Position numbers and translations under genes: made by a program. A DNA stretch of 13,594 nt from Stenotrophomonas sp. Its GTDB lineage: Bacteria; Pseudomonadota; Gammaproteobacteria; Xanthomonadales; Xanthomonadaceae. Under the pieces are notes generated by a model. It did no database searches. It saw nothing but the letters and a program-made list of their open reading frames with translations, and was not told the DNA's origin. The DNA lies in the NCBI GenBank assembly GCA_003484865.1, contig DMZT01000395.1:1-13594 (forward strand), read 5' to 3'. Shown here one piece after another: positions 1 through 7,900 of this stretch (the stretch's first letter is position 1; each line of letters opens with the position of its first letter).

Positions 1-11
1 TCTTCCGATCT
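1..11. other. Residual Illumina adapter end (artefact)
   Basis: The first 11 bases, TCTTCCGATCT, equal the 3' end of the standard Illumina adapter that finishes GCTCTTCCGATCT. They sit exactly at the window edge. This is most simply untrimmed adapter at a contig end, so genomic sequence probably begins at about base 12. An 11-base match could be chance, but its position at base 1 makes that unlikely. Confidence 0.8.
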
Positions 12-37
12 AATCCTTTGAAATCAACGTTGAAAAG

Positions 38-54
38 TTGGCACGCGTCCTGCG
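38..54 (+). promoter_or_regulatory. Candidate sigma-54 (RpoN) -24/-12 promoter
   Basis: TTGGCACGCGTCCTGCG has the invariant GG (40-41) and GC (52-53) with exactly 10 bases between them. It keeps TGGCAC and four of five positions of the TTGCW element (CTGC). The site faces the exported repeat protein and would give a leader of roughly 140 bases before the ATG at 204. No upstream enhancer-binding site can be judged because the contig ends here. The match is seen directly; RpoN dependence is inferred. Confidence 0.5.
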
Positions 55-203
55 TTGTACTGGGCGAAGGAAACAGGGATCAAACCGAAACTGACTGGAC
101 GCTGAACAAAAACAAGAAAGATCAAATTGTTCTTGCAAGCCCCGAATCGGTGTACTACCTTACTACCACACCACTGCTCACCAACACTAAACAGGACCTC
201 GCC

Positions 204-683
204 ATGAACACCAAGACGCTCGCCATCGCCATCGCCCTCGCCGCCGGCTCCGCATTTGCTTCGTCGGTGCAGGCCGCTCCCGCCATCGTCACCCTGGACA
301 CCGTGCAGGTCCGCCCGTCGGCCGACCAGATCGCCCAGGCCGAGGTTGAGCGCACCAGCAGCATCCCGACCCTGGCCGTCGTGGAAGTGCGCCCGACTGC
401 CGGCCTGATCGCCGATTACCGCGCCGAACTGGCCGCCAACCGCCGCGTCACCACGCTGGCCGCCGTTGAAGTGCGCCCGACCGCCGAACAGCGCCAGGCC
501 CTGGCTGCCGAGCAGACCCGTGACCGCGGCTACGTCGCCACCTTCACCGCTGCCGCCACCGCCGTCGCCAACGAAGTGATCATCAACCTGCCGACCCTGC
601 AGGTGCGTCCGTCGGCTGCCGATCTGCAGGCCCTGGCCCTGGAAACCGCCGCTGCCGCCGCCTCGACCCTGATCCGCCAGTAA
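204..683 (+). CDS. Small exported protein with four VxVRP(S/T)A repeats
   Basis: The predicted product is 159 residues, starting at ATG 204. An AGGA (193-196) lies at suitable spacing, and this ATG is followed at once by a typical Sec signal peptide: MNTKT, a hydrophobic Ala/Ile core, and cleavage near A24 (SVQA). An in-frame ATG at 18 exists, but it would bury the signal peptide behind 62 unlikely residues. The mature protein is Ala-rich and holds four copies of a short motif: VQVRPSA (34-40), VEVRPTA (60-66), VEVRPTA (88-94) and LQVRPSA (132-138), usually preceded by Thr-Leu. The spacers are Ala/Gln/Glu-rich and probably helical. There are no cysteines or catalytic motifs. It is likely periplasmic or secreted. 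I do not recognise the family and assign no function. A sigma-54-like site lies upstream and a hairpin follows the stop. Confidence 0.85.
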   Translation: MNTKTLAIAIALAAGSAFASSVQAAPAIVTLDTVQVRPSADQIAQAEVERTSSIPTLAVVEVRPTAGLIADYRAELAANRRVTTLAAVEVRPTAEQRQALAAEQTRDRGYVATFTAAATAVANEVIINLPTLQVRPSAADLQALALETAAAAASTLIRQ

Positions 684-684
684 G

Positions 685-712
685 CCGTAGCTGCGGTCCC
701 CCGCAGCCACGG
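685..712. terminator. Hairpin after the repeat-protein gene
   Basis: GCTGCGG (690-696) pairs perfectly with CCGCAGC (701-707) around a TCCC loop. CCGT (685-688) extends the pairing to ACGG (709-712) across one mismatch. It starts two bases after the stop codon at 683 and lies just before trmL. No U tract follows, so it may stabilise the transcript end or be a degenerate GTAG-headed REP (GTAG at 687-690) rather than a strong intrinsic terminator. Confidence 0.5.
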
Positions 713-726
713 CGTACACTTCGCCG

Positions 727-1206
727 ATGACTGCCACGCCCACGTTCCATGTCGTTCTGTTCCAACCCGAAATCCCGCCGAACACCGGCAATGTGATCCG
801 CCTCTGCGCCAACACCGGCGCGCGGCTACACCTGATCGAGCCGCTCGGTTTCGACCTGAGCGACAAGCAGCTCAAGCGCGCCGGCCTGGACTATCACGAA
901 TACGCCCGACTGCAGGTCCATCCAGATCTTGAGACCGCCCTGCAGGTGATTGCGCCCAAGCGCCTGTTCGCGCTGAGTACCCGCGGCAGCGTGCGTTACG
1001 ACACCCAGCACTTTGAAGATGGCGATGCCTTCCTGTTCGGCCCGGAAACCCGCGGCCTGCCCCAGGACCTGCTCGACAGCCTGCCCCACGGCCGCCGCCT
1101 GCGCCTGCCGATGCAACCGGGCAACCGCAGCCTCAACCTGTCCAACACTGTCGCGGTGGTGATGTACGAGGCGTGGCGCCAGAACGGGTTTGCCGGCGGG
1201 GAATAA
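727..1206 (+). CDS. trmL: tRNA (cytidine/uridine-34 2'-O)-methyltransferase TrmL
   Basis: This is a 159-residue SPOUT-class methyltransferase of the TrmL (YibK) family, the usual length for that family. TrmL uses S-adenosylmethionine to methylate the 2'-O of the wobble nucleotide in tRNA-Leu isoacceptors in the cytoplasm. The sequence shows the N-terminal PEIPPNTGN segment (14-22), the SAM-binding FGPETRGLP loop (104-112) and the knot-forming RSLNLSNTVAV segment (134-144), all intact. The start at 727 gives a family-typical N-terminus, but no strong Shine-Dalgarno sequence precedes it, so translation may be weak. The gene lies downstream of the exported repeat protein with a hairpin between them. 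It converges on gcdH across a SMAG repeat cluster. Confidence 0.95.
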   Translation: MTATPTFHVVLFQPEIPPNTGNVIRLCANTGARLHLIEPLGFDLSDKQLKRAGLDYHEYARLQVHPDLETALQVIAPKRLFALSTRGSVRYDTQHFEDGDAFLFGPETRGLPQDLLDSLPHGRRLRLPMQPGNRSLNLSNTVAVVMYEAWRQNGFAGGE

Positions 1207-1212
1207 GATGCC

Positions 1213-1237
1213 GTGCCGACCAACGGTCGGCACCTAC
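1213..1237 (-). repeat. SMAG-type REP stem-loop
   Basis: GTGCCGACC (1213-1221), loop AAC, GGTCGGCAC (1225-1233), then CTAC (1234-1237). Read on the minus strand this is a GTAG tetranucleotide followed by a perfect 9-bp stem with a GTT loop, the layout of the Stenotrophomonas GTAG (SMAG) repeats. It begins six bases after the trmL stop and could also stabilise or end that transcript. Confidence 0.85.
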
Positions 1238-1263
1238 CGGTGACACAGGCACCTGCCGGCCGC

Positions 1264-1307
1264 GTAGCACCTGACCGTTGGTGTAGCACCTGACCGTTGG
1301 TCAGGTG
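1264..1307 (+). repeat. SMAG-type REP stem-loop with a truncated tandem copy
   Basis: The complete unit is GTAG (1283-1286), CACCTGACC, loop GTT, GGTCAGGTG (to 1307), a perfect 9-bp stem. Immediately before it, bases 1264-1282 repeat the first 19 bases of the unit exactly but lack the closing half of the stem. The cluster lies in the convergent trmL/gcdH gap and ends three bases before the gcdH stop. It faces the opposite way to the element at 1213. Confidence 0.85.
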
Positions 1308-1310
1308 ACC

Positions 1311-2474
1311 TCAGAACGCATTGATCCCGGTCAGCTCGCGCCCGATCACCAGCTGGTGCACGGTCTCGGTGCCCTCGTAGGTGATCACCGATTCCAGATT
1401 GAGTGCATGCCGGATCGCCACATGCTCGGTGGTGATGCCCGCGCCACCGAGCAGGTCGCGGCACTCGCGCGCGATGTCGATGGCCATGCGGCAGTTGTTC
1501 CACTTGGCCAGGCTCACCTGCTGCGGCTGCAGCTGCCCGGCGTCCTTCAGGCGCCCCAGCTGCAAGGCCAGCAGCTGCGCGGTGGTGATCCGCCGCGCCA
1601 TGTCGGCCAGCTTGATCTGCGCACTCTGCGTGGCCGCTACCGGCCGGCCAAACAGCACGCGCTGCTTGGTGTAAGCCAGCGCTTCATCCAGGCAGGCCAC
1701 CGCGGCACCGATCGGGCCCCAGCTGATGCCATAACGCGCCTGGTTCAAACAGCCCAGCGGGCCTTTGAGGCCCTGCACGTTGGGCAGGCGGTTACGGTCG
1801 GGCACGCGCACATTGTCGAAGAACAGCGCGCCGGTGAGCGAGGCACGCAGGCTCATCTTGTGCTTGATCTCCTGCGTGCTGTAGCCGGCCATGCCCTTCT
1901 CGAGCACGAAGCCCTGGATGCCGTCTTCGGTGTGTGCCCAGACGATGGCGATGTCCGCCACCGGCCCGCTGGTGATCCACATCTTGCTGCCGTTGATCAG
2001 CCAGTCACTGCCATCGCGCACCGCGCGGGTCTTCATCGCCGCCGGATCGGAGCCGCCATGCGCCTCGGTCAGGCCGAAGCAACCGATCACCTTGCCGGTG
2101 GCCATGTCCGGCAACCAGCGCAGGCGCTGTTCTTCGCTGCCGTAGGCGTAGATCGGGTACATGCACAGCGAGCTCTGCACCGAGACGAAACTGCGCAGGC
2201 CCGAATCGCCACGCTCCAGTTCCTGGCAGATCAAGCCGTAACTCACTGCGTTCAGTCCGCCGCCGCCGTACTGCTCGGGCAGGCTGGAGCCGAGCAGACC
2301 CAGTGCAGCGATCTCGGGGATCAGTTCGTCCGGAAAGCGGCCTTCATCAAATGCATCACCGATGATCGGCAGCACCCGGGTATCAGTGAAGCGCGCCACT
2401 GTCGCCTGCACCGCGCGCTCCTCCTCGCTCAGCAGCGAACGGATATCGAACAGATCGAACGGATTGAGTGACAT
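1311..2474 (-). CDS. gcdH: Glutaryl-CoA dehydrogenase
   Basis: This 387-residue flavoprotein of the acyl-CoA dehydrogenase family oxidises and decarboxylates glutaryl-CoA to crotonyl-CoA in lysine, hydroxylysine and tryptophan breakdown. It passes electrons to ETF. Evidence specific to this member: the SGLRSFVSVQSSL segment (91-103), whose Arg94 matches the glutarate-carboxylate-binding Arg of the human enzyme; GCFGLTEAHGGSDP (131-144); and TYEGTE (365-370), carrying the catalytic Glu367. The C-terminus GRELTGINAF is also family-typical. I chose ATG 2474 (MSLNPF) because the longer frame adds 21 unrelated residues. A GGGA lies just upstream. It diverges from the ETF:ubiquinone oxidoreductase gene, the next step of the same electron path. 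No neighbouring LysR regulator or CoA-transferase gene is visible. Confidence 0.95.
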   Translation of the reverse strand: MSLNPFDLFDIRSLLSEEERAVQATVARFTDTRVLPIIGDAFDEGRFPDELIPEIAALGLLGSSLPEQYGGGGLNAVSYGLICQELERGDSGLRSFVSVQSSLCMYPIYAYGSEEQRLRWLPDMATGKVIGCFGLTEAHGGSDPAAMKTRAVRDGSDWLINGSKMWITSGPVADIAIVWAHTEDGIQGFVLEKGMAGYSTQEIKHKMSLRASLTGALFFDNVRVPDRNRLPNVQGLKGPLGCLNQARYGISWGPIGAAVACLDEALAYTKQRVLFGRPVAATQSAQIKLADMARRITTAQLLALQLGRLKDAGQLQPQQVSLAKWNNCRMAIDIARECRDLLGGAGITTEHVAIRHALNLESVITYEGTETVHQLVIGRELTGINAF

Positions 2475-2747
2475 GGCATCCCGGCAGGTGGCGGTGGAAC
2501 AGGCCCCCATTGTGGTCGTTGTGCAGGAAGCGGCCAAGGGACGGCGCCGCAGCGCGGTTGCTGCGCCGCAGCATCCCGGTATCCAGCACGCGCCGACACC
2601 GCTCTCATCGTCGGCGATCTAGGCTTACATGCGCCGTGCCGGTACTCTGGCGCACTGATCCACCGTTTCGCCGTGGTGTGACACGCGCGATTCCCAGGCA
2701 ACCGCCGCCGTTCAACCCGCGGCACTACCCAAGAGTTACGCAGCCCC
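2475..2747. promoter_or_regulatory. Divergent intergenic region gcdH / ETF-QO
   Basis: These 273 bases separate two divergent start codons and must hold promoters for both. I see no clear -35/-10 pair. A 10-base direct repeat, GCGCCGCAGC, occurs at 2544-2553 and 2563-2572; the second copy is part of a GCTGC-GCC-GCAGC inverted repeat (2560-2572). These may be operator-like or simply GC-rich sequence. No small gene was supported. Confidence 0.4.
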
Positions 2748-4424
2748 ATGAGCGAAGAAATCAACGTCCTGCCCCCGCGTGAAGTGATGGAATTCGATGT
2801 GGTGATCGTCGGTGGCGGCCCTGCTGGCCTGGCCACGGCGATCCGGCTGCGCCAGCGCGCCATCGAGGCTGGCCGCGAGCTGTCGGTCTGCATCCTGGAG
2901 AAGGGCTCCGAACCCGGCGCGCACATCCTGTCCGGCGCGGTGATGGACCCACGCGCGTTGACCGAACTGTTCCCGGACTGGGCCGAGCGCGGCGCACCGC
3001 TGAAGCAGAAGGTCACCCGCGACGAATTCCTGTTCCTCAATGAAACGGGGTCGCGCAGCACGCCCAACGCGTTGCTGCCGGAGTGCTTCCACAACGAAGG
3101 CAACTACATCGTCAGCCTGGGCGAGGTCACCCGCTGGCTGGCGCAGCAGGCCGAAGCGCTGGAGGTGGCGATCTTCCCCGGCTTCCCGGCGGCGGAAGTG
3201 CTGTACAGCGACGACGGCGCGGTGATCGGCGTGGCCACCGGCGACATGGGCATCGAGAAGAACGGTCAGCCCGGCCCGGCGTTCGAGCGCGGCATGGCGC
3301 TGCACGCCAAGTACACGATCTTCGCCGAAGGCTCGCGCGGCCATCTCGGCCGCCAGCTGATCGCCCGCTTCCAGCTCGATGCCGGCAAGGATCCGCAGGC
3401 CTACGGCATCGGCATCAAGGAACTGTGGCAGATCGATCCGGCCAAGCACGAACCGGGCCTGGTGGTGCACGCCGCCGGCTGGCCGCTGGACAACGACACC
3501 TACGGTGGCGCGTTCCTGTACCACGCCGAGGGTGGCAAGGTGTCGATCGGCTATGTGGTCGGCCTGGACTACAGGAATCCGTGGCTGAGCCCGTTCGAAG
3601 AGTTCCAGCGCTTCAAGACGCACCCGGACATCCGCAAGCACCTGGAAGGGGGCAAGCGCATCGGCTACGGCGCGCGCGCGATCACCGCCGGCGGCCTGAT
3701 GTCGCTGCCCAAGACGGTGTTCCCCGGTGGCGCGCTGGTCGGCTGCGAGGCCGGCTACCTCAACGTCAGCCGGATCAAGGGCAGCCACGCCGCGATCAAG
3801 ACCGGCATGCTCGCCGCCGATGCGGCCTTCGATGCGCTCGCCGCTGATCGCCAGCACGACGAGTTGAGCGCCTATCCGCAGGCGTTCGAGAGCAGCTGGC
3901 TGCATGCCGAGCTGCAGCAGGCCAAGAACTTCAAACAGTGGTTCAAGAAGGGCCAGACCGTGGCCACGCTGATGACCGGCATCGAGCAGTGGCTGCTGCC
4001 CAAGCTGGGCATCCGCAACCCGCCGTGGACGCTGCGCCACAGCACGCCGGACCACGCGTGCCTGGAGCCGGCGTCGAAGCACGCGAAGATCACTTATCCC
4101 AAGCCCGATGGCGTGCTCACCTTTGATCGGCTCAGCTCGGTGTTCCTGAGCAGCACCAACCACGCCGAAGACCAGCCCAGCCACCTGACGCTCAAGGACG
4201 CCAGCGTGCCGGTGCGGATCAACCTGAGCGAATACGCCGGGCCGGAAGCGCGTTACTGCCCGGCGGGCGTGTACGAGTTCGTCGGCAGCGATGGTCATGA
4301 GCAGTTGCAGATCAATGCGCAGAACTGCGTGCACTGCAAGACCTGCGACATCAAGGATCCGACCCAGAACATCGTCTGGGTGACCCCGCAGGGCGGCGGC
4401 GGCCCGAACTACTCGGGGATGTGA
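2748..4424 (+). CDS. Electron transfer flavoprotein:ubiquinone oxidoreductase (ETF-QO)
   Basis: This 558-residue enzyme takes electrons from reduced ETF and reduces ubiquinone at the inner face of the cytoplasmic membrane, linking acyl-CoA dehydrogenases to respiration. The N-terminal FAD-binding motif is VIVGGGPAG (19-27, GxGxxG at 22-27). The GALVGCEAGYLN segment in the middle is typical of ETF-QO. The C-terminal ferredoxin-like domain supplies four cysteines, C504, C527, C530 and C533 (CPAG...CVHCKTC), for one 4Fe-4S cluster. Length and domain order match bacterial and mitochondrial ETF-QO. The start ATG 2748 leads directly into the flavin fold; the Shine-Dalgarno is weak (AAGAG). The gene diverges from gcdH, whose product feeds it through ETF; the ETF subunit genes are not in the window. 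A hairpin follows the stop. Confidence 0.96.
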   Translation: MSEEINVLPPREVMEFDVVIVGGGPAGLATAIRLRQRAIEAGRELSVCILEKGSEPGAHILSGAVMDPRALTELFPDWAERGAPLKQKVTRDEFLFLNETGSRSTPNALLPECFHNEGNYIVSLGEVTRWLAQQAEALEVAIFPGFPAAEVLYSDDGAVIGVATGDMGIEKNGQPGPAFERGMALHAKYTIFAEGSRGHLGRQLIARFQLDAGKDPQAYGIGIKELWQIDPAKHEPGLVVHAAGWPLDNDTYGGAFLYHAEGGKVSIGYVVGLDYRNPWLSPFEEFQRFKTHPDIRKHLEGGKRIGYGARAITAGGLMSLPKTVFPGGALVGCEAGYLNVSRIKGSHAAIKTGMLAADAAFDALAADRQHDELSAYPQAFESSWLHAELQQAKNFKQWFKKGQTVATLMTGIEQWLLPKLGIRNPPWTLRHSTPDHACLEPASKHAKITYPKPDGVLTFDRLSSVFLSSTNHAEDQPSHLTLKDASVPVRINLSEYAGPEARYCPAGVYEFVGSDGHEQLQINAQNCVHCKTCDIKDPTQNIVWVTPQGGGGPNYSGM

Positions 4425-4433
4425 CCGGCCCGG

Positions 4434-4454
4434 CCTGCGACCACCGGTCGCAGG
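4434..4454. terminator. Perfect 9-bp hairpin after ETF-QO
   Basis: CCTGCGACC (4434-4442), loop ACC, GGTCGCAGG (4446-4454) begins nine bases after the ETF-QO stop. It has no U tract and no GTAG head. It may be a transcript-stabilising or REP-like element, or a weak terminator before the cytochrome gene. Confidence 0.6.
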
Positions 4455-4522
4455 TCATCGGATGCGGCAGGCGCCACCGCGCTCGCTATCCTGAGCGTCC
4501 TGTTGGACCTGACCGTTGCGCC

Positions 4523-4912
4523 ATGGCCCCTGCTTTCCGATCGACATTGGCGTTACTGGCCTGCCTGCTGCTGGCAGCGTGTTCGCGCACCCCGCAAACG
4601 CCGGAGCAGGCCCATCAGCAGGATCTGCAGCGCGCGTTCGCGATCTGCGCCGGCTGCCACACGGCCAGCCCCGGGGGTGTGCACCGCTTCGGCCCGAACC
4701 TGCACGGGGTGATCGGCCGGCGCGCCGGCAGTGTCACCGGCTACCCGTACTCCACCGCCATGCGCGAGGCCGGGCTGACCTGGAACGAGCAGACCCTGGA
4801 TGCGTTCCTGCGCTCGCCGACCCACGTGGTGCCGGGCACCCGCATGGTCAACACCACCGCCGACCCGGAGCGCCGGCGGCAGGTGATCGAATACCTGCAG
4901 CAGCAGCGATGA
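4523..4912 (+). CDS. Small lipoprotein c-type cytochrome
   Basis: The product is 129 residues from ATG 4523. This start puts a lipoprotein signal peptide at the N-terminus, with lipobox LLAAC and lipidated Cys20; the longer frame from 4421 would add 34 residues before it. The heme-binding motif is CAGCH (42-46), giving covalent heme c with His46 as one axial ligand. The likely second ligand is Met108 in VVPGTRM. The FGPNLHGVIGR segment (57-67) is typical of mitochondrial-like class I cytochromes c. It probably sits lipid-anchored on the periplasmic side of a membrane as an electron shuttle, with unknown partners. It follows ETF-QO by 98 bases with a hairpin between, so co-transcription is possible. 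It converges on the sensor kinase with only 15 bases between stops and no terminator visible. Confidence 0.88.
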   Translation: MAPAFRSTLALLACLLLAACSRTPQTPEQAHQQDLQRAFAICAGCHTASPGGVHRFGPNLHGVIGRRAGSVTGYPYSTAMREAGLTWNEQTLDAFLRSPTHVVPGTRMVNTTADPERRRQVIEYLQQQR

Positions 4913-4927
4913 TCGGCAGGGCGCCGG

Positions 4928-7900
4928 TCAGGACGCCTGCAGCTGCACCAGATAAGCGCGCAACGCCGCATCGAATGCGCTGACCGCCTCGGCGTGCGCT
5001 GCCACGCCTTCGTCGTCGACGCGTTCCATCAGGCTGCGCGCCTGTAGCGCCAGCGCATCGGCCCCCAGCGTTGCCACGGCCCCCACCAGCCGGTGCAGCA
5101 CATTCACCAGCGCGGGCCCGGCCTGCGCATCCAGGGCTGCCTGCAGCTTCACCAGATCCTCGGCCGAGGCCGTGCACAGGCTCTCGATCAGCACGCCAGC
5201 CACGTGCTCCGAACCAAACCGGCGCACGAGCGCGGCCCGGTCCGGCGGCGCGTCATCCGTACCCGATGCCTGCACCGCGCCGGACGGCGGGCTATCCCCG
5301 TCCGGCAGCCACTGCACCAGTGCCTGGCGCAAGGCGCCCAGTGCGACCGGCTTGGCCAGCAGATCGTCCATGCCGGCCTCGCGGCAGCGCTGCAGATCGT
5401 CCTCCATCGCGCTGGCGGTCAGCGCGATCACCGGCAGCCGGGCGCTGCCGCGGTCGCGCTCCTGCTCGCGGATGCGGCGGGTCATGGCATAGCCGTCCAT
5501 GACCGGCATCCGGCAGTCGGTAAGGACCAGGTCGAAACGGGTACGCGCCAGCAGCGCCAGTGCCTGTTCGCCGTTCTCGGCCAGCACGTGTGGCAGGCCC
5601 AGCTGTTGCATGCGCCACCCCATCAGCGCCTGGTTGGTGGGATGGTCCTCCACGATCAGGATGCGCCGCTGCTGCACTGCGGCCGGCAACGGCACCGCCT
5701 GCGTGTGTTCTTCCGCGGCGCCGGGCGGTTCGTCCACCGGCACCACCGGTACGGTCAGCAGCACCTCCACGCGCGTGCCCTCACCGGGCACGCTGTGCAG
5801 CGTCAGCGTGCCATGCATCATCGCCACCAGGCGCTGGCAGATGCTCAGCCCCAGCCCGGTGCCACCGTACTGGCGGCTGGTCGCCGCGTCGGCCTGTACG
5901 AACGGCGCGAACAGCCGTTCGCGCTGCTCGGGCGAAATGCCGATGCCTGTATCGCGAACGGTCAGGCGCAGCCGCTGCGCGCCGTCGGCCTCAGCGTCGA
6001 GCACCGCCAGCGCGATGCCGACCTCGCCGGCACGCGTGAACTTGATGGCATTGCTGAGCAGGTTGAATGCGATCTGCCGCAGGCGCATGCCATCGATCAG
6101 GTGCATGGCCGCGAGCGCGTCGTCGATCTGGATCTGCAGGTCCAGTCCCTTGGCCACCGCCTGTGGGGCAAGCAGCTGCTGCACATTGCCAAGCAATGCG
6201 CGCAGCGCGACCGGATGCGGTTGCAGCGACAGCGCGCCGGCCTCGATCTTGGAGTAGTCCAGCAGGTCATCGAGGATCTGCCGCAGCATCTGCGCCGAGT
6301 CCTCGATCACGCTGATGATGCGGCGCTGCTCGCCATCCAGCGAGGTATGCGAGAGCACCTCCACCATGCCCAGCACGCCGGACATCGGCGTGCGGATCTC
6401 GTGGCTCATCGTGGCCAGGAATTCGGATTTGGCGGCGGTGGCGCGCTCGGCGGCCGCCTTGGCCAGCGCCAGCGCGTCGGCCTGGGCGCGCGCATCGGTC
6501 ACATCGATCCAATAGCCGCTCCACAGCAGCACCCCGTCCTCGGCGTCGTAGGGCAGCGCGCGCGAACGTACCCAGCGCAGCATGCCACTTGGGCGGGTAC
6601 GGAATTCCATGTCCAACGGGGCGAAGTCACGCGCGGCGCTTTCCATGGCCTGGCGCACACTGGCGCGATCACGCTCGTCGATGCGCGCCATCAGCGCGCT
6701 TTCATCGGCCATCGCCTCGGCCGCGGTGAGCCCGAACAGCGCTTCGGTGTCACCGGCGATATACGGCAGCGACAGCCGGCCATCCCGTTCGCGACGGCCC
6801 TGGTAGACGATCGCCGGCAGGTTGTCGGTGACGTCGGCCAGGCGCTGCTCGGCACGGCGGCGCATCGCCACTTCACGGCGCAGGCGCCAGTGGCCCCACC
6901 CATGGACGAGCAGTGCGGTCAGCAGCACCAGGGCCAGCGGCACCGCCCAGCGCGCGATCCTGCGCCAGTCCAGATCGCTGCGGTACTCGGCCGACAACCA
7001 GTCGCTGCGGATCGCTTCGTGCTCGCGCGCGCTCATGTTCAACAGCAGGCGGTCGAACGTGGTGGCCAGCGGCGCGTACTGGCGTTTGACCGCCAACGAC
7101 AGGCGATCGCTGAATCCCGCCGGCGCTGCCACCTGCAGCTGCGCGGGATAGTGATCACGCACGATCCGATCGATGACGGCCAGGTTGCCGATGTAGGCAT
7201 CGGCGTCTCCCTTGGCCAGCCGTGCCAGCGCCAGTTCGGCGCTGCGCGCGGGCACGATGCGCGCATTGGGGGCCTGCTGCAGGACATACCCGCGCAACCG
7301 CTCCGGATCGGACAGCAGGATGCTGCGGCCATCCAGATCGGGCACGCCCAGTACCGATGCACTGCCACTGGCTGTCACCACGACGTTGGGAACGGTGATG
7401 AAGGGCTGGCTGAACACCCAACCGTCGCCCAGGTAGTTCGAATCGTTGGGGATGCCCATGATCGCGTCGACCTCGCCACGGCGCAGCTGCTCGCGCACAT
7501 CGAACCAGTCGTGCGCCGGCACCCGCGTGAGCTGCGCCCCCACCGTGCGCAGCAGGCGCAGGTACTCGGCCGAGACACCGCTGGGCCGGTCGGCACTGTC
7601 GATGAAGGCCAGCGGTGCCGCGTTCGGCGCGAAAGCAAGGCGCAGCGGCGTTTCCAGGACACGCCGCTCCGCGTTGCCCAGGATCACCTGCGACTGCACC
7701 GACCATCGCGGCGTCGGGAGCCAGCGCCGTTCCAGGCGCTCGCGCTCGCGCTCGGCGAGCGCGGCCAGGCCCATGTCCAGCGCTTCAGCCAAGGGCTGCT
7801 TGGCGTTGGGCACACCGAAATGCAGCCGCTCCGGTGGCAGGTCGCTGGGGCGCAGCAGGCTGACATCGGTCAGCCGTCGCTCGGCGATCAGGGTCGTGGC

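Noticed and set aside
18..203. N-terminal extension of the repeat protein from ATG 18
   Set aside because: It would place 62 non-conserved residues before a perfect signal peptide and start upstream of the sigma-54-like site.
24..875. 283-codon minus-strand frame across the repeat protein and the trmL start
   Set aside because: Gly-rich low-complexity translation crossing two gene boundaries; no signal, motif or promoter.
1213..1307. CRISPR-like short repeats
   Set aside because: Units differ in arm sequence and orientation, there are no regular spacers and no cas genes; they fit SMAG REP elements.
1305..2471. 388-codon plus-strand frame opposite gcdH
   Set aside because: gcdH on the other strand is unmistakable; this frame has shadow-type composition and no ribosome-binding site.
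2736..4334. 532-codon open frame antisense to ETF-QO
   Set aside because: It lies opposite a fully conserved enzyme; composition is Ala/Arg/Val/Leu-rich without domains.
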